Source: Mesostigma viride
Lineage: Eukaryota; Streptophyta; Mesostigmatophyceae; Mesostigmatales; Mesostigmataceae
Length of the DNA: 64,000 bases
Reading direction: 5' to 3'
Assembly: GCA_009746045.1 (NCBI GenBank)
Contig: RPFO01001139.1
Span: forward strand, 35,001-99,000
Positions 21,550 through 33,798 of this stretch are shown in pieces. Position 1 is the first letter of the stretch. Every line of letters starts with the position of its first letter. The notes below the pieces were generated by a model. The model was not told where the DNA came from and searched no databases. It saw only the letters and a list, made by a program, of their open reading frames with translations. The translations under genes and the position numbers were made by a program.

Positions 21550-24500
21550 CTAACTCAAAGGTGTCACGCCCAGCCAGAATGCCATGGGCAGCTGGATCAG
21601 CGCGAGGGCTAGCAACAGGTAGTTGTGCCGTGAGGAGTCCACCTGGTAATGCCTCGCCTCTGCAAAGATCCGCCGCTTGAGCGTCTTGACCAGGAACACG
21701 GCCATGCACAGGCTGTTCCACAGCAGGCAGCCGTAGTAGGCGTACTTGTTGAAGAAGGCGGCGACGATGTTTATGGAGATGGCCACAAACATGTAGCCGC
21801 TGTAGGAGAGCACGTCCAGGCCGGGCATGTGCAGGGGCACCTGCTGGGTGGCGAGCGCGTAGAGCCCCACGCGGATGAGCAGCGCCTGCGCGGCCCAGGC
21901 GATCAGTCCCTTGGTGACAAATGCCTGAAGGACCTCCGGCGTGAAGCTGCACAAAGGGACACCCAGCCAAGGAGAGAAGGGAGAAATAACAGCCACGATT
22001 ACATCCGCTGCGAATCGTACAAAGAGATTGCCCTCGCTTCACACCGGGTTGTCGCTTCAACCTACCGACAACCCTCCCCCCTGCAAATAATAACTATACC
22101 TCTGACCCTTTCTGGAGCGAGAAAGCTCAGCTCACATTTTAAAGAACATGGAGGAGCCAAACGGCTAGCCCCCAACCCAGCTCCCATGCTACTTCCTTTC
22201 ACAAGGGCAAGTCTCACAGGTTGCCCGCATCCATTTACAATCCTAGCTTTCAAGGCACCACCACGCTGCCCTCCTGCCCCAGCCAATGTCCCCAACTTTT
22301 CCTTCCTGGCAGACGGCGCTGAAGCCCATTTTCTGCTAATGACCACATCTTCTCTCCCGAAAGGAAGCCTTTGGAATTTGCAGCCCACAACGGTTCATGC
22401 CGTCGTTCATCTGCGGCTACCGGCTACAGCATCGGCGTGGGCCAACCACCAGTGCGACCATAAACAGCTGCCCGGACCGCTCCCTCTTGCAGTGCCTTAG
22501 CATGGCATGCAACCATCGAGGGCTGGCGTGCACCCTTGCGGCCCGAACAAGAGAGCAGGGCCGACCACAGCAACCCCCGCTGCGCTCACCTGCCGCCCAC
22601 ACCCCGCATGATGCTGCACAGGATCACATAAGTGGCCAGCCCCATGGCCGGCAGGTACAGATCGGGCGCGTTGATGTCGTACAGGGGGGGCTTGTACGCC
22701 ATCCCGCCCGCGACGTGCTCAGGGACCCTGGTCCACGCACCCTGGTGTGCACGGGTTGGGTTGGGGGGGGCAGGGGCGGGGTGTGTGCACAGGGCGTAAG
22801 TAAGGGTGGAAACAAGGGAACGGTGGGCGGCGTGGTGAACAGGTCGATGGCTTCCCGAGGCAGGGAAGTAGAGAGGGCAAGGGTACCGGGGCGGTGGAGA
22901 AGGCAAGGGTATTGCTGTGTTGCTTGTGGCACACATGCTCATGGCTGTCACCATGAGCACATGCCCTAGTACTTGTGGCGCTGCATCCCCGCGATGATGA
23001 GCACCCGCACCCTTTGTAGATGGCACGCGATGCTCCACCCCTGTCTCCATGTTCATCCCCGCCATCGCTCCCACTCGCCCACCTTGTGCAGGAAGGGGCA
23101 GAGCAGCACCTTGAGCTTGTTGCGCACGTAGAGCGAGTTGACCTGGAAGTAGTAGTGCAGGTCGTGCCCCGCTAGGAAACTTTGCATCTGCGAACACAGA
23201 GGATGGACAGCGAATGAAGCGCAGCCCACGGGGCAAAGGTGAGGGTTGCAAGGGCTGGACGGTGAGGGTTGCAGCGGCCGGGTGGCGACTAACAGGGTTG
23301 ATCACACCGGCACCCGGCACCACCAAGCACACCGCTAGCAGTCCCAGGGATGTCCCAGCGTGCCTCCAAACAACACCCCCGAGGCAACAACGGCGCCGCC
23401 CCCCGTGCTCGGCCTGATACGGCTTGCCCACAGCTGCACCACAGCATCATTTATGTATTCCCCGCTATGCGGGCCAAGTACAGTCAGCTGCACCACAGCA
23501 TCATTTATGTATTCCCCGCTATGCGGGCCAAGTACAGTCCGCTGCATCATAGCATCATTTATGTATTCCCCGCTATGCGCGCCAAGTACAGTCAGCTGCA
23601 CCACAGCATCATTTATGTATTCCCCGCTATGCGGGCCAAGTACAGTCCGCTGCATCATAGCATCATTTATGTATTCCCCGCTATGCGCGCCAAGTACAGT
23701 CAGCTGCATCACAGCATCATTTATGTATTCCCCGCTATGCGCGCCAAGTACAGCCAGCTGCATCACAGCATCATTTATGTATTCCCCGCTATGCGCGCCA
23801 AGTACAGTCAGCTGCATCATAGCATCATTTATGTATTCCCCGCTATGCGGGCCAAGTACAGTCAGCTGCATCATAGCATCATTTATGTATTCCCCGCTAT
23901 GCAGGCCTAGTGCAGCCAAAGGGCGCGGTATTTGGCTTCCAAGGATGGAGCCATGCGTCCATGCCATGCCCTCAAATCACAACACGAATAAGCGTGGACA
24001 AAACGGGAGTACATGGTCCAGGCGGCCCACTGCAAAGGGCAGGGGTAGGGGTAGGGGTGGGACAACGGCAAGGTCAGCGGCTGGCAAGGTGAGGGGCATC
24101 CAACAACGACAGTAAGCACTATGTCGACAAGCTGCGCTGTACGTCTGTATCCGTACACTTGCACCTCGCTTCGTTTTTTCGCTTTACTCAAAAAACACTA
24201 CCAACAGGCTGACCGTGCGAGAATAGAATAAACCCTACGCAGACTGCATCAGCTGTAATGAATTAGATCCGAGCAGCAAGGTAATCTCATCGCATGAAGC
24301 CAAGTTAAAGGATAGACACTGGCCGCATACAGGATTCTGCCTGCTTACGTTATGCTGGACGTAATTGCGCCCACTGCCAATGTAGGCCCCGAAGGTGGTT
24401 CCCGCCATGTTGGCAAGCATGCTGTTGCCAAAACGCGAGCTGCCTGAAGCTTCTGAGCCCGCATCGAAGCTTGCGGCGTGCTGAACGGGATGGCGGTGGT

Positions 24501-24686
24501 GAAGATTCTCCTTGAAGTCGTACGTATCCTGCGGTCAGCAAAAGTTCAGCGGTTGGTCATGACGCCGAATGCAAATCGCGGCCTCGTAGCCAATCCAAGG
24601 CAGGAAAGCAAGCTACCGCAACTTACCCCATATACTTGGGAGCTTGCGCCCGGAACCCAGGCATTGTCCAGCGATTCGAAATTCAT
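21550..24686 (-). CDS. YIF1: YIF1 family ER/Golgi membrane trafficking protein
   Basis: YIF1 partners YIP1 in ER-to-Golgi vesicle transport and is a multi-pass membrane protein. Five minus-strand exons join in phase: 24686-24627 (MNFESLDNAWVPGASSQVYG), 24528-24349, 23187-23083, 22741-22590 and 21946-21550, giving 297 residues, the usual family size. Family marks include a soluble N-terminus ending GSGRNYVQHN, YYFQVNSLYVRNKLKVLLCP, the segment DINAPDLYLPAMGLATYVIL before the first membrane span, FTPEVLQAF, and LDVLSYSGYMFVAISIN in the membrane region. The last exon carries several hydrophobic spans and ends LGVTPLS. All introns are GT-AG. The upstream ATG in exon 1 was preferred because only it keeps phase with exon 2. 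The gene is divergent from lipoyl synthase and looks intact. Confidence 0.93.
23431..23906. repeat. 54-bp minisatellite in YIF1 intron 2, about 9 units
   Basis: The unit includes CAGCATCATTTATGTATTCC and CCGCTATGCGGGCCAAGTA. GGG/GCG and CACC/CATC variants alternate in a pattern suggesting duplication of two-unit blocks. The 54-bp period keeps all frames open, which creates long ORFs with no gene behind them. Confidence 0.93.
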
Positions 24687-25486
24687 TCTTTCTTTAGATT
24701 TTGCTTGTTATTGCTTCACAGATGCATTCAAAACTAACTTAATTGAAAGAGGTACCATCCAAGACTTCCCCGTTGTCACAAAATTTCTCCGAAACCATAA
24801 CAAGCTCCCAAAAAATACAGAGCGCGCAAGCCGAACCAAGAATTTACTCGATCATTAAAACGCTCCGGAGGTCAGGGATACTTCGACACCAACCGCTGCG
24901 CTGCCACCATAGCTGCGCATTTTATTAGTTGGGACTTGGGACACATGTCATGCTTCTGTCCTCCGAGTTCGCCGTGCCAGCAAGGACACCGACGAGTGCG
25001 CACAATAGCCGCTAGCGCCTGTCCCGGGGAAACTTTTGAGCCTGTAAGGTTTTGAGTTTTGAGCCTTAGAATATTACAAACGTTAGAAAGGTTTGCCCAA
25101 ATTGTGAAAGCAACACTCTCAGAAACAATCAAATCGTCAAAATGGTGAAAATGCCGGCGTGTGGCAGCCGGCAGAATTTCTTTCCTTTTGCCTGCCTTGT
25201 CCCTTGCCCCTCGTTGCTGACTGTTGAGTCGCTGCGAGCCCCGAGTTTCAGATATGTACAGGATCACGCGCAGTGAATGGTGATGTAAAGCCAACGCCAC
25301 GCACGCGACCAAACGCCCACAGTGACATGCATGGCTGTCTCTACAACGGCTTTCGAGCTACAGGCATTCATTTGGTACCCTCGCGCCGGATAAATCCTCA
25401 ATGAACATCGCTTGAGGGCTGTCACCTGATTTTGGATCCGTAGGTGCCGCAGACTGTGAGAATTTGGAAAGCAACACGACTAAGAT
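24687..25486. promoter_or_regulatory. Shared 800-bp region between divergent YIF1 and lipoyl synthase starts
   Basis: The two start codons face away from each other with 800 bp between them, so both promoters must lie here unless 5' introns exist. No TATA box or known algal element could be assigned with confidence. The region is moderately AT-rich and contains no exon-like open frame. Confidence 0.5.
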
Positions 25487-28400
25487 ATGGCGTGCATTTC
25501 GACGCTTTCCCAAGGTTCCTTGAGCCCGTGCATTTCCTCATGGCGCACGAAAACTCAGCTTGGCTCGCTCTCGCTCTCGCCCGTTCCCTACAAGTCAGAG
25601 CAACTTGCCGGCGCCGCCCGGAAAGCGGTTTGTCGCCCTGTTGCTGTTCAGTCTACTGAGGTTACGTCGAAGCCAGTCCCGCCACCCAAGCCATCAAAGC
25701 CGGATTGGCTGAGGCAAAAGGCGCCCATGGGCGACCAGTACGTGGCCATGAAAGAATCCTTGCGAGACTTAAAGCTAAACACTGTGTGCGAGGAGGCCAA
25801 GTGTCCCAACATCGGCGAGTGCTGGAACGGCGATGGCAAGCCTGGGACGGCGACCGCGACCATCATGGTGTTGGGGGACACATGCACCAGAGGCTGCCGT
25901 TTCTGCGCGGTCGCCACCAGCCCGAATCCTGCTCCGCCCGATGAGAACGAGCCGGAAAATGTTGCCAAGGCAATCGTCCAGTGGGGGTACGTGTCAAAGT
26001 TTAGTGGGGGTCAGGAGGTTCTAGTGGAGGTTTCAGTAAGGGTACGTCGCAATTGTTCAGTAAGGGTACGACGCCGCGATTACAACGTGGGCAGCATCTC
26101 CCTGGGTTCCCTCCTTGCATTTTGTTGTTGAATTCTGCAGAGTATTAGACACACACATCAGCTTTTGCCTTCAGGTATTGTGGGGACTACTTTTGTACAG
26201 AGTTTCCACAGTGCCATCACCGTGGATATGCATTCATAATGTCTTCAGTTGTTGTAATTTACAAAAGGGATTGCTGACAAACCTATCCTATCTATCTAGC
26301 CATTAAAGGATCGGTTGATAGTAGTTAGTTTCGGCTACGTCCTCTAGGTTTGTACGTCACACTACAACCAGATTCCAGCCGTGGTCAACCTGCCTACTTC
26401 GGCGATACTAGAATATCGCGTAGGTCCGTGCGTAGTACTGCGCACTTAGGTCTAGTGGTGAGTCATCTTCTATAGATTCAGCAATATCGGACATATTGGC
26501 ACCCCTCGCCGGTAAAGAGGTTTTTCGCAGTTGGGCTGTTTCGAAACGTTAAGTGAGATGCCTTCGGATCAGGAGACTCACACAGCCGCGAAATCATGCC
26601 AAAGGTCATATGTTCGATTCCTTGCTGGTAGCTTCTAGGCTTTCTTACTTTCTGTGTTCCGCGGAATCTCAGATTTGGGCAGCTAGCGTTTTCACGTTTG
26701 TTGCTTTCTGACGACAAACTAAAGGTCTGTTGCATTGTGTAATAGTATGTTGGAAGTGACAGGGTAGAATAGGTTTTTGCATCGTCTAATCCTTTGCAAG
26801 AGGTGGCTGGGTGACCGGCAGCCTCAGCCGCTCAGCATGCACATTTCCCCTTGGCCCTCGCAAGCGCATTTCTCCTCGGCACTTGCACGCGCATGTCCCC
26901 TCGCTCACCGCCCGCATGCATACTCGTTCATGCGCACACACCCATGCATACACACGCCTACCCACCAGCCTGGGCTACGTGGTGCTGACAGCTGTCGACC
27001 GCGACGACCTGCCTGACGGCGGTGCGGAGCACTTTGCGCGCACCGTGCGCAACGTGAAGGTAAGCCTTTGTGAGGTGAACGCCACCACAAGGAATGTGCC
27101 AGTTATGTGCCAGGGCACGGTGTGCATCCCCAGCGTGGGCGTGCCGTGCGATGGGTGCAAGATATGCCAGCAAGGAGCGCTAGCAGGTAGGGGTAGGCTG
27201 CTGGAGTTGCGGCGTCCTGTGGTGGATGGGTGTATGTGGTGTATGTGTGTCCTGTGGTGGATGTGTGTGTGTGGTGGATGGCCCCACCCTACTCTCCTCT
27301 CCTGTAGTGTATTGGCCTGCCAGTGGGACGGGCGCCCGCGTGCCACATTTGCTCAGGCACGTCCCATATAGGCATGATTCCCATGCTGCGCTGCCACCCG
27401 TGCCACCACGCCTCCCATGCCTCCCACACCCCCCACGCCCCCCATGCCCCCCATTTTCGCAAGACACTCTCCGAGGTGGCGTGGAGGTGGCTGTGTGCAT
27501 GGCTGGGCCGGGACGATCCATTGATCCGTTGGCTTGGGCTTGTACGTGCGGCTGCTGGAGACAACCGTGGGAGTCCCTGGCGCGTGCCCAACCCGATGCC
27601 GCCCGCATGCAGAGCACCCTGCCCCGCCGTCCGCGTGCTGAGCACCCTGCCCCGCCGTCCGCGTGCTGAGCACCCTGCCCCGCCGTCCGCGTGCAGAGCA
27701 CCCTGCCCCTCTCTGCGTGTGCCGCCAGGTTCCATGAATGTTTGGGGGTGCTGACCTACGGGCAAGAAGGCTTCCAGGGCACACCTCCAGGTTCACTCTG
27801 CGAATGCCCTTTTCCCTTTGCCCAACAATTTTAAATCCATGGTGTAGGCGGAGAACCCCGTCATCCTGTGTCCGTGTTCATCGGTTGGCTGTTTGTGACC
27901 GCCCTAACAATTTGCCCCCCTCCCTGCCTGTACCTCCACGCAGGCGGAGAACCCCTCCATCCTGTGCGAGTGCCTGGTGGGCGACTTTGCAGGCGACATG
28001 GAGGCGGTGGCCCACCTGGCGCGCTGCGGGCTGGACGTGTTCGCCCACAACGTGGAGACCGTGCGACGGCTGCAGCGCGTCGTGCGCGACGCACGCGCCA
28101 AGTGAGCGCGCGACAGGCACGCACGCGCCTGTTTATGAACAGGCACTAGAGACGCAGACATGCATTTGTGTATGAGCAGGCACTAGAGACGCAGACATGC
28201 ATTTGTGTATGAACAGGCACTAGAGACGCAGACATGCATTTGTGTATGAACAGGCACTAGAGACGCAGACATGCATTTGTGTATGAGCAGGCACTAGAGA
28301 CGCAGACATGCATTTGTGTATGAGCAGGCACTGCAGACGCAGACACGCATTTGTGTATGAGCAGGCACTAGAGACGCAGACATGCATTTGTGTATGAGCA

Positions 28401-31400
28401 GGCACTAGAGACGCAGACACGCATTTGTGTATGAGCAGGCTTTGCAGACGCAGACACGCATTTGTGTATGAGCAGGCACTAGAGACGCAGACATGCATTT
28501 GTGTATGAGCAGGCACTACAGACGCAGACACGCATTTGTGTATGAGCAGGCACTAGAGACGCAGACACGCATTTGTGTATGAGCAGGCACTACAGACGCA
28601 GACATGCATTTGTGTATGAGCAGGCACTAGAGACGCAGACATGCATTTGTGTATGAGCAGGCACTACAGACGCAGACACGCATTTGTGTATGAGCAGGCA
28701 CTAGAGACGCAGACATGCATTTGTGTATGAGCAGGCACTAGAGACGCAGACATGCATTTGTGTATGAGCAGGCACTACAGACGCAGACACGCATTTGTGT
28801 ATGAGCAGGCACTAGAGACGCAGACATGCATTTGTGTATGAACAGGCACTAGAGACGCAGACATGCATTTGTGTATGAACAGGCACTAGAGACGCAGACA
28901 CGCATTTGTGTATGAGCAGGCACTACAGACGCAGACATGCATTTGTGTATGAGCAGGCACTAGAGACGCAGACATGCATTTGTGTATGAGCAGGCACTAC
29001 AGACGCAGACACGCATTTGTGTATGAGCAGGCACTAGAGACGCAGACATGCATTTGTGTATGAGCAGGCACTAGAGACGCAGACATGCATTTGTGTATGA
29101 GCAGGCACTACAGACGCAGACACTCATTTGTGTATGAGCAGGCACTAGAGACGCAGACATGCATTTGTGTATGAACAGGCACTAGAGACGCAGACATGCA
29201 TTTGTGTATGAACAGGCACTAGAGACGCAGACATGCATTTGTGTATGAGCAGGCACTAGAGACGCAGACATGCATTTGTGTATGAGCAGGCACTAGAGAC
29301 GCAGACACGCATTTGTGTATGAGCAGGCACTACAGACGCAGACACGCATTTGTGTATGAGCAGGCACTAGAGACGCAGACACGCATTTGTGTATGAGCAG
29401 GCACTAGAGACGCAGACATGCATTTGTGTATGAGCAGGCACTACAGACGCAGACACGCATTTGTGTATGAGCAGGCACTACAGACGCAGACACGCATTTG
29501 TGTATGAGCAGGCACTAGAGACGCAGACACGCATTTGTGTATGAGCAGGCACTAGAGACGCAGACACGCATTTGTGTATGAGCAGGCACTAGAGACGCAG
29601 ACACGCATTTGTGTATGAGCAGGCACTAGAGACGCAGACATGCATTTGTGTATGAGCAGGCACTACAGACGCAGACACGCATTTGTGTATGAGCAGGCAC
29701 TAGAGACGCAGACACGCATTTGTGTATGAGCAGGCACTAGAGACGCAGACACGCATTTGTGTATGAGCAGGCACTACAGACGCAGACATGCATTTGTGTA
29801 TGAGCAGGCACTAGAGACGCAGACATGCATTTGTGTATGAGCAGGCACTACAGACACACACACATACTCATGCATAAGTAGGCACGCGTTCCCTGGAGCG
29901 GTGATTGCTGAAGTCGGTTTTTCGAGGGCAGGGCTGGGATCCAGTTGGGGGAGGGGCTTGGCTAGCAGGGCTGCACATGCCACGTGGGGCATGGGTTGCC
30001 AATGGGAGGAGAGTGGCATGTGCGTGGAAATGCGATATCTACTCGCTTCAGGGCAGCGGCGAGCCGGCGCGGTACTTATCCACTCCGGTGCGCATGTTTG
30101 AGATGATGGACACTCCGGTGCGCATGTTTGAGATGGTGGACACTCCGGTGCGCATGTTTGAGATGGTGGACACTCCGGTGCGCATGTTTGAGATGGTGGA
30201 CACTCCGGTGCGCATGTTTGAGGTGGTGGATGAAGGTATTCCCTAGCGTATTCTGCACATGGCGCTGGTGTATGCTGGTCACATTCCTATGCGTTCTGGC
30301 CCTCAAGCACCCAGTTTCAAGGCTCCTTTCCACGCGCTGTGCTTCTGGACACCTGCAGAAGGCCACCCTGGCAGCGCTGTGCTGCTGGGATGCGCTCCGA
30401 TCTTCCGCCCTGCCCTGCCCTGCCTTGTATCCGCTGCAACCCGCCTTTGCCTTCCCTGCCCCCGCACATACCATTGCTCTGCCCGTGGTGCGTGAGATTT
30501 CCCTCACGCTGCCTCTGTGGTCTGTTCCCACACACACTCACATACCTTGAACGGTCACCCCCCCCCCCCGCCTCTGTTCTCCCCTCCCCCCCCCCCTCAT
30601 GCACGCATCCGCAGCTACGAGCAGTCGCTGTCGGTGCTGCGCCATGCCAAGGCGGCCAAGCCCGGCCTGGTGACCAAGTCCAGCATCATGCTTGGGCTGG
30701 GGGAGACGGCGGACGAGATCCGGCAGTGCATGCACGACATGCTCGACGCGGGGGTGGACATCATCACGCTGGGGCAGTACCTGCAGGTAAATGCTGTGGG
30801 GGGTGGGGGGGAACAAGCACAGCACACGATGGGGAATGTGACATCTTTTCGTTGTTTTGGACCATGGAGATGTCCTGTTCTTTGTTTTTTTTTTGGGGGG
30901 GGGGTTGGGCGGTGCGTGCAGAGCGCGGCAAGTGGGTCTAGCAGGGGCCGGATAGCCTGGTGTTGCAGGGGATGAAGAGGAGCTGTGCTGTATTGAAGGT
31001 CATCGCCGAGTCACTGCTGGTCTGTGCCGTTGTGCTGTGGGCGGGCCCGTTTCGTGGCCAAAGTAGGGGGACTACAGTACGGGGACGAGTCGCGCCTAGC
31101 TTGCCATGTGCCGGCCAATCCTCGGAGCACAGCTGCACGCGCGCAACATGCCATGGCGGATAATCAGGGGAATCCTGATGCAGGCTTGGGGGTGGTAGTC
31201 GGTCATTGTGCCACCTATTTGGGTGCGGTAATCCGTATCTGATGCGTGCTTGGGGGTGGTAGTCGGTCATTGTGCCACCTATTTGGGCGCGGTAATCCGT
31301 ATCTGATGCATGCTTGGGGGTGGTAGTCGGTCATTGTGCCACCTATTTGGGCGCGGTAATCCGTATCTGATGCATGCTTGGGGGTGGTAGTCGGTCATTG

Positions 31401-33386
31401 TGCTACCTATTTGGGTGCGGTAATCCGTATCTGATGCATGCTTGGGGGTGGTAGTCGGTCATTGTGCCACCTATTTGGGTGCGGTAATCCGTATCTGATG
31501 CATGCTTGGGGGTGGTAGTCGGTCATTGTGCCACCTATTTGGGTGCGGTAATCCGTATCTGATGCATGCTTGGGGGTGGTAGTCGGTCATTGTGCCACCT
31601 ATTTGGGTGCGGTAATCCGTATCTGATGCATGCTTGGGGGTGGTAGTCGGTCATTGTGCCACCTATTTGGGTGCGGTAATCCGTATCTGATGCATGCTTG
31701 GGGGTGGTAGTCGGTCATTGTGCTACCTATTTGGGTGCGGTAATCCGTATCTGATGCATGCTTGGGGGTGGTAGTCGGTCATTGTGCCACCTATTTGGGT
31801 GCGGTAATCCGTATCTGATGCATGCTTGGGGGTGGTAGTCGGTCATTGTGCTACCTATTTGGGTGCGGTAATCCGTATCTGATGCATGCTTGGGGGTGGT
31901 AGTCGGTCATTGTGCTACCTATTTGGGCGCGGTAATCCGTATCTGATGCGTGCTTGGGGGTGGTAGTCGGTCATTGTGCCACCTATTTGGGTGCGGTAAT
32001 CCGTATCTGATGCATGCTTGGGGGTGGTAGTCGGTCATTGTGCCACCTATTTGGGTGCGGTAATCCGCATCAGAAAGCATGGTCACTTTTAGCAATGCCA
32101 GTTTCTCCCTTCACTGTGCAATGTTGACCAAGCTCATCTTGGCGTCATGTCGCAAGCGCTGGTGGCATCATGTCACAAGCGCTGATGGCATCATGTCACA
32201 AGTGCTGATGACATCATGTCACAAGCGCTGATGGCGTCACGTCACAAGTGCTGATGACATCATGTCACAAGCGCTGATGGCGTCACGTCACAAGTGCTGA
32301 TGACATCATGTCACAAGCGCTGATGGCGTCACGTCACAAGTGCTGATGACATCATGTCACAAGCTCTGATGGCGTCACGTCACAAGTGCTGATGACATCA
32401 TGTCACAAGCGCTGATGGCGTCACGTCGCAAGTGCTGATGACATCATGTCACAGGTGCTGATGGTCTTTGGCAAGATTGCTAAGTAGATTGCCGAAGAGG
32501 TTGGTGTGGTCAAGGCGGCCTTTCATGCAGGCATGGCACATTGTCGGCTTGACACTGTAAGGTAGAGTGACTGCCATTCCTGATGCCAGTACAAGCAATG
32601 TTGCCATGTGCCTGCCTGGGCTCTTCAGTGCCTTCCTCTTGCGAGCACTCCATCCCTTGTCACCTCGTTTATTAACAGAAAATTTGCCCCCCATTTCGTG
32701 CTGCATGCGCCAGCCCACCCCCCTGCACATCACGGTCAAGCGCTTCGTGACGCCCGAGGAGTTTGAGGAGTGGCGCGTGTACGGCGAGAGCATTGGCTTC
32801 CAATACGTGGCCAGCGGGCCTCTGGTGAGGAGCCCGCCCACCTGTCGCCTAGCGGCTGCCCGGCCGTTAGGCGCCCCCTTTGAAACTGGCTGCGTTGTGT
32901 CAAGGCTAGTTTGGCCAGATGGCATAGGTCCTTTGCCCACGTGGAGCTCCTCATGCGTTTTGTGCAGCAGATTTAAACGCCCCCCCCCCACCACCACCAC
33001 CACTTGTTTGGGCATGGCGCACGGGGCGGCTGTCCTCGCGTGGCTGCCCACCACGGTTGTGCCAGGTGCTAACACCGTGCCTCTATGTGGCCCCGACGCA
33101 CAACAAGGGTATGGATCAGATTGCAATGTACCTCATCTGAATGCACCACGCTTCTTCAAAATCGAACCGTCTGCTTGCACGTTCCGGGCAAGGGCTGCAT
33201 CTATGGCATACGTTGGCCTCATACTTGACTTAACCTGTCGGCTCTAACATACTACTACATGATTTTGCTTGTTGCGTGCTGTTGATCATGATGTTGCGTA
33301 TTGCCCAGGTCCGCTCCTCCTACCGCGCTGGCGAGTTCTTCCTGGAGAGCCTGCTGCGCAAGCGACGGGAGGAGGCTGCAGCTTGA
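25487..33386 (+). CDS. LIP1: Lipoyl synthase (radical SAM), probably plastidial
   Basis: It inserts two sulfurs into protein-bound octanoyl groups to make lipoyl cofactors, e.g. for plastid pyruvate dehydrogenase and glycine cleavage-type complexes. Six exons join in phase: 25487-25986, 26969-27059, 27944-28101, 30615-30786, 32714-32824 and 33309-33386; total 369 residues. Both clusters are present: auxiliary Cys101, Cys106, Cys112 ([12 protein letters not shown]) and radical SAM Cys133, Cys137, Cys140 (CTRGCRFC). [20 protein letters not shown] and the C-terminal RSSYRAGEF are also conserved. Residues 1 to about 60 are Ser/Arg-rich and fit a plastid transit peptide; [10 protein letters not shown] starts the mature-type sequence. 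Introns are GT-AG; four of the five hold or border minisatellites, yet no exon is damaged. Plastid rather than mitochondrial targeting is inference. Confidence 0.96.
27602..27713. repeat. 28-bp minisatellite, about 4 units, lipoyl synthase intron 2
   Basis: Units contain GAGCACCCTGCCCCGCCGTC preceded by CGCGTGCT or a close variant. It lies wholly inside intron 2 (27060-27943). Confidence 0.85.
28135..29866. repeat. 37-bp minisatellite, about 47 units, lipoyl synthase intron 3
   Basis: The unit contains GAGCAGGCACTAGAGACGCA and GACATGCATTTGTGTAT. CTAGAG/CTACAG and CATG/CACG variants are interspersed along the array. The period is 37 bp, so open frames are mostly broken. It fills about 1.7 kb of the 2.5-kb intron and begins about 35 bp after the splice donor. 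Confidence 0.96.
30081..30230. repeat. 30-bp minisatellite, 5 units, lipoyl synthase intron 3
   Basis: The unit is CACTCCGGTGCGCATGTTTG followed by AGATGGTGGA, repeated five times with single changes. It is the second array in the same intron, nearer the acceptor. Confidence 0.93.
31177..32070. repeat. 64-bp minisatellite, about 14 units, lipoyl synthase intron 4
   Basis: The unit contains GCTTGGGGGTGGTAGTCGGT and GCGGTAATCCGTATCTGATG. Units are almost identical, with TGCC/TGCT and GGGT/GGGC variants, which points to recent homogenisation. Confidence 0.96.
32140..32462. repeat. 23-bp minisatellite (46-bp dimers), lipoyl synthase intron 4
   Basis: Alternating half-units contain GCGCTGATGGCGTCACGTCA and GTGCTGATGACATCATGTCA, so the higher-order period is 46 bp. 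TGACATCATGTCA is close to palindromic. The array follows the 64-bp array after about 70 bp. Confidence 0.93.
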
Positions 33387-33786
33387 TTTAGGCATTTCAA
33401 AGGCCTGTGACAAAGGGCGCGAAGCCCTTGATCAACTAGCATGTGCCATTTCATGCAGTAGGTGCGTTCTCCCATCGATTGGGGTCAAGCACATGGACTA
33501 TGCTCAGCATCTAGTAAAGAGTATTCGGTACCAACAGCGAAGGTGTCCTGGAAACAAATTTGAACATGCAAATTATATATATCTGACATCTTGCCCCGCT
33601 GCACACGAGCTGACTTTGCGGCACAGCACGGTTACTAGGCTGTTTTACTTCATTCCGCGGTGTAGTTGAGTGTCCCATGCCGGCTGTATAGTTGTTTTGT
33701 CGTGGTATCTCTTGTTAGCATTGGCTTTGTTTATTTTTACGTGGGTGCCTTTCCTCTGCTGTAAGTAATTATATTTTTAAATATAT
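33387..33786. other. Lipoyl synthase 3' flank
   Basis: No further gene is seen. TGTAAG at about 33761, about 375 bp after the stop codon, resembles the TGTAA polyadenylation signal of green algae, but the distance and motif alone are weak evidence. AT-rich sequence at 33760-33790 leads into the LINE insertion. Confidence 0.4.
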
Positions 33787-33798
33787 ATTTGGTCACAC

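Noticed and set aside
22586-23431. 281-codon minus-strand ORF as a separate gene
   Set aside because: Only its pieces at 23187-23083 and 22741-22590 resemble protein families, and these are YIF1 exons; the rest is intron read-through.
26560-26640. tRNA or tRNA-derived SINE in lipoyl synthase intron 1
   Set aside because: TGTTCGATTCC resembles a B box and an A-box-like stretch lies upstream, but the T-arm and acceptor arms do not pair.
28135-29866. CRISPR-like regular repeats
   Set aside because: Units are directly contiguous with no unique spacers, the setting is eukaryotic, and there are no cas genes.
30128-30941. Plus-strand ORFs across lipoyl synthase intron 3 and exon 4
   Set aside because: Frames overlap the 30-bp array and the exon in the wrong phase; only 30615-30786 is coding by homology.
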